Assembly: GCA_029783825.1 (NCBI GenBank)
Contig: JAREIK010014630.1
Location: forward strand, 1 to 64,000
Origin: Sapria himalayana
Lineage: Eukaryota > Streptophyta > Magnoliopsida > Malpighiales > Rafflesiaceae
DNA length: 64,000 nucleotides
Direction of reading: 5' to 3'
Shown: positions 28,361 to 40,123 of the stretch, in pieces
Numbering within the stretch: position 1 is the stretch's first letter
Layout of the letters: every line of letters begins with the position of its first letter
The notes under the pieces: model-generated
What the model was told of the DNA's origin: nothing
Database searches by the model: none
Seen by the model: the letters and a program-made list of their open reading frames with translations, nothing else
Made by a program: the position numbers and the translations under genes

Positions 28361-29800
28361 TTGCAATATTTAATTATATAATTTTTTTATTTATTATTGT
28401 TTTTAATATTTTATTTAATTTTGTTTATTAAATATATGTTATTGGTCTATAGATGAGCAATCCTAGAAACACACATTCTCGTACTAAAATCATAAAAAAA
28501 TGATATTATAAATAATTAATTTAAAATATATAAAAATACAAAAAAAAATTATATTAATAAGGACTAAAATAACTATTTTTATGATGTAATAGCTTTTTAA
28601 AAATTTATACAAAAAATTTTTCTAAAATTTTTAATTAATAAATTAAATAATATAAAGTATAATAATGTTAAATAATTAATTCAATAAGTATAAAATTTTT
28701 TTCAATATTTTAAAAATTAAATTAACATACATTAAAATTTTTACTACTTTAAATGTAAATTAATTAATTGTAACATAAAATAGAAAATATTTTCAAAAAT
28801 ATCTGAATTGATGAATGAACTAGTAAATATTAATATTATTATAAATATTTAACAAATTTTATGATTATAGAATACTTTTGAAAACATAAATAATACAAAT
28901 TTTGAAAATCTTGAAAGATAATAAAAATATAAATGTTTCAATAAAGTTATAAGAAAATAAAATAATAATTATAAATAAATACATAAATGTTTAATCCTAC
29001 TAAAATTTATAAATATTAAACAATTGAGTAATATTTTTACAATTAGCTTTTAATATTACGTTTTTATTAAAATAATAAATATTACTTTTTTTAATTATCT
29101 TCTCACTTTAAGTAATTTTTTGAATTTTAAACATTATAAATGATATCATATACTATGAAATTTTATGCATTTAAAATTATTTCATATTATCTTCATAAAA
29201 ATTAATATGAATTCTTAAAAATTTATAACCATAAGATATAAATTTTTATATAATTTTTAACATTAAAAGTATTTTATAACTTTTAGGCGAGTGGCTAGAT
29301 GACTAATCATCTTTTCATTTATGTCTTATTATATGAAGTTTGTTTATTTTGTACCTATTTGATATTTTTTTAAGGCAAAACATTTTTATTATTATTATTT
29401 ATATATTTATTGTTTAATTAATATTATAATAAAAATTTGCAAGGTATTTGTTTTTCATTTGTACCTTGCTACACGCACATTAATTTTGTTGAAAAAATTT
29501 TGATAGTAAATAAAATTAATGAGTATTTTTGTATTATATATATATATATATTGTTTATTTAATGTTTTAAGAATTATAAAAATAAATATTTTTTTAAAAT
29601 ATACATCATCTCTCTTGACTTGACACATCTCTAAAAGAACCAAATTCCTCTGCATTCCGAAATCTATCTCTCGATGCTGATTCAATTAAAATTAATTCGA
29701 GATTTTAAGTTTTAATTTGTTATTGATTTGCAGTACGTTTATACATTTATTCTTCATTGATTATCTTGGATTGCTTAATTGAAGAGTAAGCATTTTTATT
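28361..29800. other. AT-rich 5' leader module of the inner CACTA
   Basis: No coding sequence. The part from about 28850 to 29790 recurs, diverged but collinear, at 60240-61200. Both share ACAATTGAGTAATATT, CTTGCTACACGCACATTAAT and a TTGTTATTGATTTG...GTACGTTT stretch. Conservation of about 0.95 kb between two insertions suggests it is a fixed part of this transposon family, possibly its promoter and untranslated leader. Confidence 0.65.
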
Positions 29801-29965
29801 CTATTTTTTTGTTTCCTAATTTCTTCTTTAATCACCATGGTATGATGGGATTTCTTATGTAAACTTATTCGTATACATGCTTCATATATTTGTGATATAA
29901 TGCATTGTCATTGTGTGGTTTTTGATGGTGACCATACACAAAAACAATATATAAATAGTATATAT

Positions 29966-30165
29966 ACTTAGGTTTGCCGACTTGATATCTACAAAAATAG
30001 TATACATCAATATGCATGAGTATTTTATACATAACTAGTATACATACTTAGGTATGCTGACTTAATATCTACAAAAACAATATACATCAATATGCGTGTG
30101 TATCTTATACATAACTAGTATACATACTTAGGTATGTCGACTTGATATCTACAAAAAATATTCAA
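29966..30165. repeat. 80-bp tandem repeat, about 2.5 copies
   Basis: ACTTAGGT starts copies at 29966, 30046 and 30126, exactly 80 bp apart. Each copy includes GACTTGATATCTAC (or GACTTAATATCTAC) and AATATGC(A/G)TG. It is noncoding and lies just upstream of the 9-bp satellite. Confidence 0.85.
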
Positions 30166-30189
30166 AAATGAGTAATGTTTGAATTCAAA

Positions 30190-30376
30190 TATAAAATAAA
30201 ATAAAATAAAATAAATAAAATAAATAAAATAAATAAAATAAATAAAATAAATAAAATAAATAAAATAAATAAAATAAATAAAATAAATAAAATAAATAAA
30301 ATAAATAAAATAAATAAAATAAATAAAATAAATAAAATAAATAAAATAAATAAAATAAATAAAATAAATAAAATAA
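30190..30376. repeat. 9-bp minisatellite (AAAATAAAT)n
   Basis: About 20 nearly perfect copies of a 9-bp AT unit. The minus strand reads as a Phe-Ile-Tyr repeat of 90 residues, which is an artefact of the period being a multiple of three. Confidence 0.92.
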
Positions 30377-30399
30377 TAGTTTAGCATATCAAATTAAAT

Positions 30400-31480
30400 T
30401 AAAATGATTATACTCGATTGAACTAGTTTGAACTATTATACCAACTTCTAGAAAACTCAATAATATTCATACTTGTAATAGAAAATAATTGAGCAAAAGT
30501 TTCTCAATTCACATTGAAATGTTCTCATGATTTGTGTTGTTGTGTGCTATGAGCCCTAAATCACATTTATTTATAGGCAAGATTCCAAGTATTTTAATTT
30601 TTAATGCAACATTTAGTAAGCCAACACATAGCTTTCACATGTCAAGTCAATCCTTGGTAGGTATACACATCATCATATAACAAACACACTTTCAGGCAGT
30701 TGGCAATAATGCATGAGAACACATAGTAAGCACATAATCAATACTTATCACTCATGTAAGCCAAGACATGGAAATCATACATACTAATACATGATATTCA
30801 TGCAAATAAACATGTGATAAGCTTGTAAGTCAACATATGATATAAAAAATAATTATTCTTATTAATTTTTTCAGACTTTATTGTCATTTTCCTACATGAT
30901 TCATTTATATTCTTATGGTTGCACTTATCTTTAACAAAGATTATCATGGTGTGTGTGTGTGTGTGTAAAGATTTATATTTTCCATGTATCTAACATTTTG
31001 TTAATTAAATTTATCTCAAAAATATCTCAAACATAATAACTTCATATTTATGTTTCTTGAAATAAAACACTTATATTTCTAATAATTTCAATATTCCTTC
31101 TATAGATGTCTCGTAGTGTGTGATTCCTTGTGATCTTTCTTGTGTTAGTTATGAGTGGACTTGTTGAATCAAGTTTAGTAATATTAAAATAATAATTTCA
31201 TACTAATATAATAAGATCAACATATAGTAATGTGTCATGGATACTCAAGCTAAGATGGTATGAAATATATGAACCAAAATTTATTATACATAAGTACTAT
31301 CAAGAATAATATTTTTAAAAACAAATAGCATGGTAATAATAATCCGAACATCTCTATGCTATAGAAGCAGTATTAAATGGCCATTCAAACAACTTCTTGC
31401 TCATGTGTAAAATGGTAGAAATATAGTATTTCTTCTCTCTCTCTCTCTCTAAACATCATTGCTGGCCATATTTTAGTTAT
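30400..31480. other. Noncoding interval of the inner CACTA
   Basis: No recognised gene. It contains a short (GT)n at about 30949-30966 and a (CT)n at about 31431-31450. It occupies the position where the N-terminal and core parts of the TNP2 gene would be expected, so that coding sequence appears to have been lost. Confidence 0.5.
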
Positions 31481-31494
31481 CTGTTGAAGTTGTA

Positions 31495-31975
31495 TGACTA
31501 TATATAAATATTTTTATAATTATATATAAATAATTGTATAACTTTATAACACTATATTAATTAAATATAACTATATTTGTAAGTATGTATACATATATGT
31601 AAATCTATATATTTATTTATAACTTTATATATTTATGTATAACTATTTGTATTGAATATATTTATATATAACTATATGTTTAACTATATAAAAATATTTA
31701 TAGTTATATATTCTATATGTATAATAACATATAACTATAAATAATTGTATCTTATTATATGTATTACTATAAAAACATTATACATAATTATATTTAAATA
31801 TATAATTTACAACTTATATTTAATATACATTTGTATAAATTAGTATTCAAAAATGTATTTTACTATATCTATACCTATACATAACTATAGGTATAGATAT
31901 ATACAATTATATAAATAAATATATATACCTGCATGTATAAATAAAGTTTAACTATATTTATACATGTATTTACCC
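31495..31975. repeat. AT-rich 'ATAACTATAT' module, inner copy
   Basis: A degenerate module built on TATAACTATATGTATA, TAATTAAATATAACTATATTTGTAA and CTATACCTATACATAAC. The same ordered strings recur at 52520-53040, 54300-54930 and 56020-56345, so this is a dispersed repeat rather than random AT-rich DNA. Confidence 0.7.
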
Positions 31976-31984
31976 TCAAATTTA

Positions 31985-34312
31985 GTGGTAAACAGTAATG
32001 GTTTGATAACCATCATAAGTTTCTACCTATGGATCATCCATTTCGAAGAAATATAACTACATTTAAAGAAAATAAAATGTGATGATAGTTGCACCAGCAG
32101 TTCGTCCAGGAGATGATATTATGAAAGAGATTCAGAGTTTGGGTTTGAAGAAGGTAACTGAAAAGAAAGCTACTAGAAGTAATGGACCAAAAAGCAAATT
32201 ATTTGGCTGGAGGAAACATAGTATATTTTGGGACTTGCCCTATTGGAAGTCCAATTTAATTCTTCATTACTTAGATGTAATATATATTGAAAAAAATGTT
32301 GTTGACAATGTTTTCAACATTGTGCATAATTTAGACGTTAAAATAAAAGACACTTTAAAATCAAGACATGAGCTGAATTATTACTATCGGTGTCCTGAAT
32401 TTAAACTGAATGAGGAAATAGGAAAATTGCCTAAAGCTTCCTACACACTTGATAAGAATGCAAGACAGATATTGTGTGAATGGGTTTAAAATTTGAAATT
32501 TTCTTATGGTATGTGTCAAATATGGGTAGATGCATGGATATGAAGAATCTTAAGTTATTTGGAATGAAAAGTCATGACTGTCATGTATTTATGCTGAGAT
32601 TAATACCAATTGCATTCCATAAATTTCTTCCACTATGTGTTTGGAAGGTCCTTAGATAACTTGGTTTGTTTTTCAAACAGTTAACTCCAACCACAATTAA
32701 AATAGATGACATGGTGAGGCTGGAGAATGACATTCCACTTATTATTTGTAAGCTTGAACGGATATTCCCATCGAGTTTTTTTGACTCGATGGAGCATTTG
32801 TCGGTCCATTGGGCATATGAAGCAAGAATTGCAGGGCTAGTACAATTCAGGTAGATGTATCTTTTTGAGAGGAAAATACATATAATTTGATGTGTTTTAT
32901 TATTTAGTACATTAAGTATTATTGTAATTTAATCTAATTGAAACCTAACATTATGGATGTAAGTATCTTCGTAAATTGATATTGAATGTTAGAAACAAGG
33001 TAAAAGTTGAAGGTTCAATTTGCAATGCATATTTAATAGAAGAAGCATCGTCATTTTGTTCTTATTATTTTGAGATCAAAAAAATACAAAGGATAGAAAT
33101 GTGTCACGAAATTATGAACGTCATGTGATGGTAGAAGATGATTCTATGGACAAACTATCTATCTTCAAGCACCTTGGAAAATCATTTGGAAGAGCAATGA
33201 AAAGATGTATGATAGATAAAAAGTACTAAGTAACCCGGAGCTATGTTTTACTTAATCATGAGGAGGTTGCACCATATATTGAGTATGAATACCCAAAATG
33301 GTTGCAGGTTTAATCATAGTTTAATTTTATCTTTAATAAGAATTATTAAAAATTGATGTACATTTTTTTTCTCTCATTTTATATTTGTGGAGTATTTATG
33401 TTGAGCAATTAAAATATAGGCATCCAGCAATTTCCAGCAATGATGTTGATTATATGCTAGAAACTAAATTTGCGAATTGGTTAAAAAATTATGTGAATAT
33501 AATTAAGTTTTTTATTTTTGAATTATTTAATTTATTAGTAACTTTTATTTGTTAATATCATTTTTTTAATTTATGTCACAAGCAATTGAACTTCAAATGG
33601 AGATTCAAATATTTTCATTCAGAATCTAAATAAAGGCCCGTTTAGATATGTGACAACCTATCCTGGGTATTTTTTTAATGGTTATAAGTTTCACACAATC
33701 AGGCATGGTTCTTGTAAAATAATAATGAATAGTGGTGTATGCATTAAAGGCTCATGTTATAGTGCAGATGAGATGATTATTATGGTCAACTCAAAGAAGT
33801 TATTGAGTTGGAGTATCCTGGACTCAAAAATAACAAGATTGTATTATTTAAATGTGAGTGGTTTCATCATGCACGAAATGTGGGCTTAAAGATTCATTCA
33901 GATTATATGCTAGTCAATGTTAACCATAAATGCAAATATAATCGATATGAGCCATTTATTATGGAAGTTCAAGCTATTCATGTATATTATTGTACATATC
34001 CGAGTTTATTTCATGATAAGAGAGATTGGTGGGTGATTTGCAAAATGAAAGCTCGATCAAAATTTGAGTTACCAACATCGCAACAAAGAAGTGTAGACTA
34101 AGAAATTGCACCAGCATTCCAAGATGATGACATAAATAATTTTGAGTCTGTGAATGTCGATGAAGATCCAGAAAATTTATGTGATTCAAATGGTGGCACA
34201 ATAAAAATTGAAGATGATTAATTTCTATCTGAAGATGAGTTCAAACTTCTATCAGAATCAGACGAAATATTAGAAGATCCACTAGAAGATGATAGTGATG
34301 CTGATAATTAAA
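31985..34312 (+). pseudogene. TNP2-type transposase C-terminal half, inner element, degraded
   Basis: The recognisable sequence begins at the end of the TNP2 core (DNHHKFLPMDHPFRRN) and continues through KHSIFWDLPYWKSN and DVIYIEKNVVDNVFNIVHN. Next is a DUF4218-like region at 32400-32860 (KNLKLFGMKSHD, FPSSFFDSMEHLSVHWAYEA). A DUF4216-like region follows at 33640-34100 (EYPGLKNNKIVLFKCEWFHHA, YNRYEPFIMEVQAI, KRDWWVICKMKARS) with a Glu/Asp-rich tail to a TAA at 34310-34312. The Transpos_assoc and catalytic core are absent, and several frameshifts and stops occur. The blocks parallel the outer element's gene, with fewer stops in the longest frames. It cannot encode a working transposase. Confidence 0.86.
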
Positions 34313-34450
34313 TTTTTATAATTTTATTATAAATTTAAACTATCAAGACTTTTTATATTTTATTGAAATCTATCGGTGTGTTTTATTCGAAAATCCATGT
34401 TTGTTCATCATATCCCTTTTTTTGTTCTATGTTTTATTTTGTATAGTAGA

Positions 34451-36390
34451 TGGTGTCTAAAGGACGTGGTTGTGGTGGAGGTGGACATGGACACAGAAAT
34501 GAACTAAATTCATCTAGTATGTTACATCATGTTGCAGAATTAGTACCATCTCAGGCCACCATATCCAGACATCAACATCATAATCACCATCTTCATTTCT
34601 ATCACCATCACCATCATTGAGATCTCTTCTATCACCTTTATCAGATGTAAGCCCACCATCCATTGTGCTTCCTGCACAAACTTTTGATCCATCTCTATCT
34701 TCTACACCACATTTTATACCGATTGTTCCCCCATTTACAATACCAACAACATCATCAAATGCTGTGTCTTCCTCTGCAATCAGTGTAAAGTTAGAAATTG
34801 AGATTGTGGATGAGAGGTAAAAGAAATATGTAAATTTGACTTGAAAAAAAAATATTAATATTACTGTTAGTGGTTTTTTTATATTGTTATGGTTTGCTTG
34901 TTTTCAATGTTATTTATTTATTTGTACAGTTTTATTCCATCTCACAAGTGTTCGATTATAATTACAAAAACTTTCAAGAAAATGGCTAATTCAAAAGCTT
35001 TCTCCTGGAAGAAAGTTTCTGAATCGACAAAACAATCATATTTTAATGACATTTAGGTAAAAATAACAAAACAAAAGAATTAAAAAATAATTATCTAATT
35101 ACTTAACTTTTACGTTGGTTATTATTCAAATAGTAAATAATAATGTTCTTGTTGTTAATATAAATTCTTTTGTCATTTTTCTATTTATAGAATCAGTGCA
35201 CATTGGGCACCCAAATTTGATGGAAAGATAAAGTCATTATGGAAGATCAAATCTACTCTACGGTATTCTAATTTTGTCTATAAATTAAATAAAATGAAAG
35301 AAATGTCTGATTTTATATCCGAGAAAGACTGGCCAGAGTGGGTTAATTATTGGTATGAGCCATATGTGTAGAAAAAATCATATATTGCCAGCAAAAATTG
35401 AAGAAGTGAGGTAGCTAGACTAGGTACAGGAATCTGTCGACACACTTGAGGTTCAAAGTCGAGCATTGAGCACTCTCGAGATTTGGTACAAATTCAAAAT
35501 TCTAAACATTTCTATATCTTGTGTTTATCCTAATAGTCTAATAAATAAAATCTCTGCATGGTTTTATTAATTTTGTTAAATTTTTTTATCATTTGTTTTT
35601 TATGACTTAATAAAAACATATTCTAGGCTTGAGAATTGGATCGAGATCCAAATTTTTATGAGATTTTCAGGAAGTTGCATGTAAAGAAAGTGGATGGTCA
35701 GTATTTTGACAACAAGTCTTAGATGATTACTATAAGAAATTGATATATTAATTAGATTTTATAAAACTACGGTACATTATAAAAATTGTTTTGAATGCAA
35801 ATTATTTATTTTATTTTTTATAAATCTAGAATAGTGTTTTTCTCTATTTTATCTCAGGACCTAAAGGAGGAAGATGTGACAGATGCTCATCAACAAGTTG
35901 AGGGTTCTATGGACCTTCAACCAATTGACTATGATCCTATTTATTTGGAGACAATAGTAGGTCGAAAGAAGCAGCGAGTGTATAGAATCGGCTCTAAGGG
36001 AGTGGCATTTTGTTGTAGCAGCCATACTTTTAATTGATCTGTCTTAGCAATGGTGGATGAGGCGATGGAACAAAAAGCATTGGAAACAAATGAATATATT
36101 GTTGATATGAAGACTGAAATAAAAAAGAAGGATGAGGCGATGGAACAAAAAGCATTGGAAACAAATGAATATATTGTTGATATGAAGACTGAAATAAAAA
36201 AGAAGGATGAGCAGATAACTTTTTTGTTGGAAGAATTGCAATAAATTAAAGAAATTAAAAATGTAATGCAATAGTAGATTTCCTATTTGGAGTCAGTGTT
36301 AGTAGCATTGGCGCAACAGATAGCATTTTAAGATCCAGCTGCGAAACCTCACTAGAAAGGCTAGCATTCCCTATAAATTATGAGGATGAT
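34451..36390 (+). pseudogene. En/Spm second gene (Transposase_24-like), inner element
   Basis: It starts at ATG 34451 with a Gly/His-rich stretch (MVSKGRGCGGGGHGHRNE) and runs on as Ser/Pro/Thr-rich sequence to about 34820. An exon-like block at 34930-35055 gives TKTFKKMANSKAFSWKKVSE. Others at 35170-35370 and 35635-35720 (RDPNFYEIFRKLHVKKVDGQ) fit the family's core. 35857-36035 gives DPIYLETIVGRKKQRVYRIG, the conserved 'kkkRvYGlGs' motif. A coiled-coil-like segment with a perfect 25-residue duplication follows at 36050-36243. Frameshifts and stops break it. It likely encoded the DNA-binding accessory protein. Intron borders are approximate. Confidence 0.78.
36056..36205 (+). repeat. Perfect 75-bp tandem duplication in the coiled-coil region
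   Basis: Positions 36056-36130 and 36131-36205 are identical. The unit begins GATGAGGCGATGGAACAAAA and encodes 25 residues rich in Glu, Lys and Met. The length is a multiple of three, so the frame is kept. Perfect identity within otherwise decayed sequence points to a recent duplication. Confidence 0.95.
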
Positions 36391-36742
36391 TGAGTAAAAG
36401 AATTATTTCTGAACTGTTATTTTTTTTTGTTTGTGTAGCAAATAATTATGATATTTTTTTGCTAATTTCAATTTTTTTATTCTGGTTTTGTTCATTACTT
36501 TTTTATTAACCAAATTATGAATCTCAGAAAAATGTGTAGGACACATTATCTGAGATAGAAGAAAAAATATTGATTCAAAGCATTGAGACATTACCACGAT
36601 CCTTCCAATGCATGGGTCCCATATTACTGATTTCAGCTTTATCAAAAAAAAATGTCTAGCTTATATAATCTTTATTATCCTAAAAATATTTTATTTTTGC
36701 ACTCTCTTTATCTCTAAACATAATTGTTGGACATCTTTTGGA
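36391..36742. other. Noncoding interval downstream of the inner second gene
   Basis: AT-rich sequence without a recognised gene, probably the 3' untranslated region of the second transposase gene. It leads directly into the first tandem GC-block unit. Confidence 0.5.
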
Positions 36743-36894
36743 TTTTTGTTGATGCTGTATGATAATTAACTTTAATTTGTGTTTGTTCATGTCTATAATA
36801 TTTGTTTTTATATATATATGAATATGTTTTTGTGTTTCTAAATTTTTTGGGTAGAGTTTTAGCCTATTATAGGTATGTAAAAGTCTATTTTCAA

Positions 36895-38205
36895 TAGCGG
36901 CAGTGATGGCAGCAACAACAGTGGCGGTGGCAGAAGTGGCGGCCGCGGTAGTGGCAGAAGTGGCGGCGGCGGCGGTGGCAGAAGTGGCGGCGGCGGCGGT
37001 GGCAGAAGTGGCGGTGGTGGCGGCGACAGTGGAAGTGGTAGTGGCGGTAGTAGTGACAGCAGCAGCATCGTCGATAGGGGGTGGCAGTAGCAGTGGCGGC
37101 AGGAGCAGCGGAATCACCAGCAACACCGGTAGTAGTGGCAGAGGCGACAACAGCGGTAGCAATGGCAACAACGGCGACAGTGGTGGCAGCGGCAGCAATG
37201 GCAGCGGTGGTGGCGATGGTGGCCGTGGTGGAGGCGGTCGCAACAATAGTTGTGGGGGCGGCGGCGGTGGCGGCATCGGTGGCGGCAGTGGCATCGGCGG
37301 CAGGAGTGGCGGCAAGAGTGGCGGTGGCAACGGTGACACCGGCGGCAGCAGCGATAGTAGTGGCAGTAGCAGCATTAGCGGTAGATGCGGTACCAGCGAC
37401 AGTAGCGGCATCAATGGCAGCAGCGGTAGTGGCAGCAGCGGTAGTGGCAGCAGCGGTAGTGGCAGCAGCGGCATCAGTGGCAGCGGCGGCGGCTGCAGCG
37501 GCCGTGGCAGCGATAGTAGTGGCGGCGGTGGTGGCAATGGCCTCGGCAGCGGCGATAGCGGCAGCGGCCGTGGCAGCGACTACAACGGCGGCAGCAACGA
37601 CTGTAGCGGCGGTAGCAGTGATAGTAGTGGCAGCAGCGGCATTAGCAATAGCTGGGGTAGCAATGGCAGAATAAACAGTAATAGCATTTATGGTAGCAGC
37701 GATAGGATCGACAGTGGTGGTGGCAGCGGCGGCGGCGGCGGCGGCGGCGGTGGCAGCGGCAGTAGCTATGGCATCAACAATAGTAGTGGCAGTAACGGCA
37801 TTAGCGGTAGGTGCGGTAGCTATGGCAGAAGCGACAATAGTGGCATCAAAGGCAGTAGTGGCCGCGGTAGTGATGACAGCGGTCGTGGCAGCGACGGTGG
37901 CGACACCGGCGGCAGTAGTGATAGAAATGGCAGTAGCGGCATTAGCATTAGCTATGGTAGCATCGAAAAAAGCGACAGTAGCAGCAGCTGTGGTAGAAGC
38001 GACAACAATGGCGGCGGCCATGGCGGCGGTGGCAGCAACAGCGACAGCGGCAGCAGGAGCGATACCGGCGTTAGCAGTGGCAACAGTGATAGTGGGAGTG
38101 GTAGTGGTAGTGGCAGCGGCAGTGACAATGACAGTGGCAGTGGTAGCGGCAATGACAATAGCGGCAGGAGCAGCAGCGGTAGAGGGTGCAGCAGCAACGG
38201 CAACA
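36895..38205 (+). repeat. GC-rich triplet block A, (RNN)n
   Basis: About 1.31 kb of nearly unbroken triplets GGC, AGC, GGT, AGT, GAC, AAC and ATT. It is far richer in G+C than its surroundings and purine at the first position of almost every triplet. Open frames of 449 (+), 197 (+) and 376 (-) residues follow from this 3-bp periodicity; the frames read Gly/Ser, Ala/Val or Ala/Thr only. A 15-bp unit GGCAGCAGCGGTAGT repeats near 37425-37475. No domain is visible, so I treat it as noncoding low-complexity expansion. Confidence 0.8.
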
Positions 38206-38254
38206 AATGTGGTATATACGTATGTATATTGTCACTATATACGTACATATAATA

Positions 38255-38326
38255 CTATAGTATTTTATGTACATATATACTGAGTATATATATGTACTCA
38301 GTATATATGTACGCATAATACTATAG
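38255..38326 (+). other. Predicted 72-nt hairpin, unit A
   Basis: Arms 38255-38286 and 38295-38326 (32 nt each) are inverted complements at 29 of 32 positions around an 8-nt loop. The innermost arms are ATACTGAGTA and TACTCAGTAT. Equivalent hairpins occur in units B, C and D. It could be a structured RNA, a small-RNA source or merely a palindrome. Confidence 0.7.
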
Positions 38327-38970
38327 TTTATATGTATGTATACTATTTTAATATATGTACGAGTGAAATGGTAGTATATATGTACATATTTACTGTAACA
38401 ATATATATTTATCAAAACATAGTTTTTTTTATTTAATTTGATTTGATTTGGTGGTTTAAATTTTGTACAGATATGGTACCGCATTGTTTTCCATATGAAG
38501 CTTGTATAAGTGAAGACATATTTCAACAAACATGATACATCGTGACTTGAACAGCATTTTGTAGTAGAAAATTGGTGATCGGATGAGCAAAGGGAGAGAA
38601 AGCAATGTCAATGCATTGATAGATTATACTTTATGCACAGTAGGTAGATACATTGATTAATAAGTTATTAATCATTTTTATTATTTTTTTGTTTTACTTA
38701 TTTAAAATATTATATTAAAATAAGTTATTAAATGAATTTTTTTTGATTAATTTAAAATTTTCATTTATAGTTTCTGTTTTTATTAAATATAATTTAAGAA
38801 TATTAAATTATTTAATTAAATTTTTGTTGAAACTATATGAAAATTAACTATAATTTTTGTTTGTTGATATCTATAATAACTATTTTTATATATCTTGTGA
38901 ATATATTTGTGTTTCTCCATATTATTTGGGTAGAGTTTTAGCCTATTATAGGTATGTAAAATCTTAATAT

Positions 38971-39355
38971 CAGCAACGGTAGCCATGACAGCAGCGACAG
39001 CATTGGCACTGACGTTAGTGTTGGCAGTGGTGCCAGAAGCGGCAGCGACGGATGCAGTAACGGCAATGGCAGCGGTAACGGTAGTGGCAGCGACTATAGT
39101 GGAGGTAACAGAGAAAGTAGCAGCATCAGGGGTTGTGGTGGCGGCGGAGGCAGTGGAGGTAGCAATGGTAGCAGCGGCAGTGGCGGTGGCGGAGGCAGTA
39201 GTGGCAGCGGCGGCAGCACAGACAGTAGCTGCAGCGATACCGGTGATAGTGGAGGCAGCAGTGTAGCAGCATCCGTAGCTGCAGCGGCATTAGCGGCAGG
39301 GGCGGCAGTGAGCAGTAGGGGAGGCAAGGGCGGTAGTGGCTGTGGGAGTAGTAGG
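38971..39355 (+). repeat. GC-rich triplet block B
   Basis: About 385 bp of GCGGCAGTGGCGGTGGC-like triplets with the same composition and first-position purine bias as block A but a different order. The open frames on both strands (60-102 aa) are low-complexity Ala/Val or Leu/Pro and are not gene-like. Confidence 0.8.
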
Positions 39356-39414
39356 AAAGACAAAAAATGTGGAATATACGTATGTATATTTTCAGTATAT
39401 AAGTATGTATAATT

Positions 39415-39484
39415 CTACAGTATTTTATGTACATAAATACTGAGTATATATGTACTCGGTATATATGTATGCATAATACTGTAA
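39415..39484 (+). other. Predicted 70-nt hairpin, unit B
   Basis: Arms of 32 nt around a 6-nt loop. Relative to unit A, the outer stem shows TATAG changed to ACAG on the left and the partner changed to ACTGT on the right, a partly compensatory change. The inner stem is ATACTGAGTA with TACTCGGTAT. Confidence 0.65.
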
Positions 39485-40123
39485 TTTATATGTACAAATA
39501 TCGTAGTAATATATGTACGAGTAAAATGCTAGTATATATGTATATTTTTGCTGCAGTAATATATATTTATCAAAACATAGTTTTTTTAATTTATTTTGAT
39601 TTGATTTAGTGGTTTAAATTTCTTAGAAATGTGGTACTGCATGGTTTCCCATACGAAGCTTATATAAGTGAACAGATTTTCTAACAGACATGAAGCACCG
39701 TGACTTGGATAGTTTTTTCACAATGGAAAGTTGGTGATCGGAGGAGCAGAGTGAGAGAAAGTAATGTCAATGCATTGATAAATTATACTTTATCCACAGT
39801 CGGTAGATACATTAATTACTAAGATATAATATAATTTTTGTTATTTTTTTAGTTATTTAAAATATTGTATTAGAATAAGTTATTCAATGGATTTTTTTTG
39901 TCTAATTTAAAATTTTAATTTATAGTTTCTATTTTTTATTAAATTTAATATAAAAATATTAAATTAATTAATTAAATTTTAATTTATGCTGTATGACAAT
40001 CAACTTTAATTTGTGTTTGTTCATGTCTATAAGAACTATTTTTATATATCTGTGAAAATATTTGTGTCTCCAAATTTTTTGGGTAGTGTTTTAGCCTATT
40101 ATAGGTATGTAAAAGCCTATTAT

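Larger units (their letters stand above)
36743..38820 (+). repeat. GC-block tandem unit A (about 2.08 kb)
   Basis: First of three tandem copies. Order within the unit: leader (GATGCTGTATGATAATTAAC, then GGGTAGAGTTTTAGCC and TATTATAGGTATGTAAAA), GC-rich triplet block 36895-38205, hairpin 38255-38326, tail with ATTTATCAAAACATAG, TGGTACCGCATTG and GTCAATGCATTGATAGATTA, then an AT-rich spacer. The leader has a splice-donor-like GTATGT just before the block and a TTGTACAG acceptor-like site after the hairpin, so the block and hairpin could lie in an intron. That is inference. Confidence 0.85.
38821..39977 (+). repeat. GC-block tandem unit B (about 1.16 kb)
   Basis: Second tandem copy with the same order as unit A. 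It keeps the GGTAGAGTTTTAGCC leader, TATTATAGGTATGTAAAA, a GC block, a hairpin, the ATTTATCAAAACATAG tail and a GTCAATGCATTGATAAATTA stretch. The flanks are close to unit A, but the GC block is about 0.9 kb shorter. Confidence 0.85.

Noticed and set aside
30115..30387. A 90-aa Phe-Ile-Tyr repeat protein.
   Set aside because: A direct translation of a 9-bp AT satellite.
36903..38252. A 449-aa Gly/Ser-rich protein and a 376-aa Ala/Thr-rich protein on the opposite strand.
   Set aside because: All frames are open because of triplet periodicity, no domain is seen, and the three tandem copies do not keep order or length.
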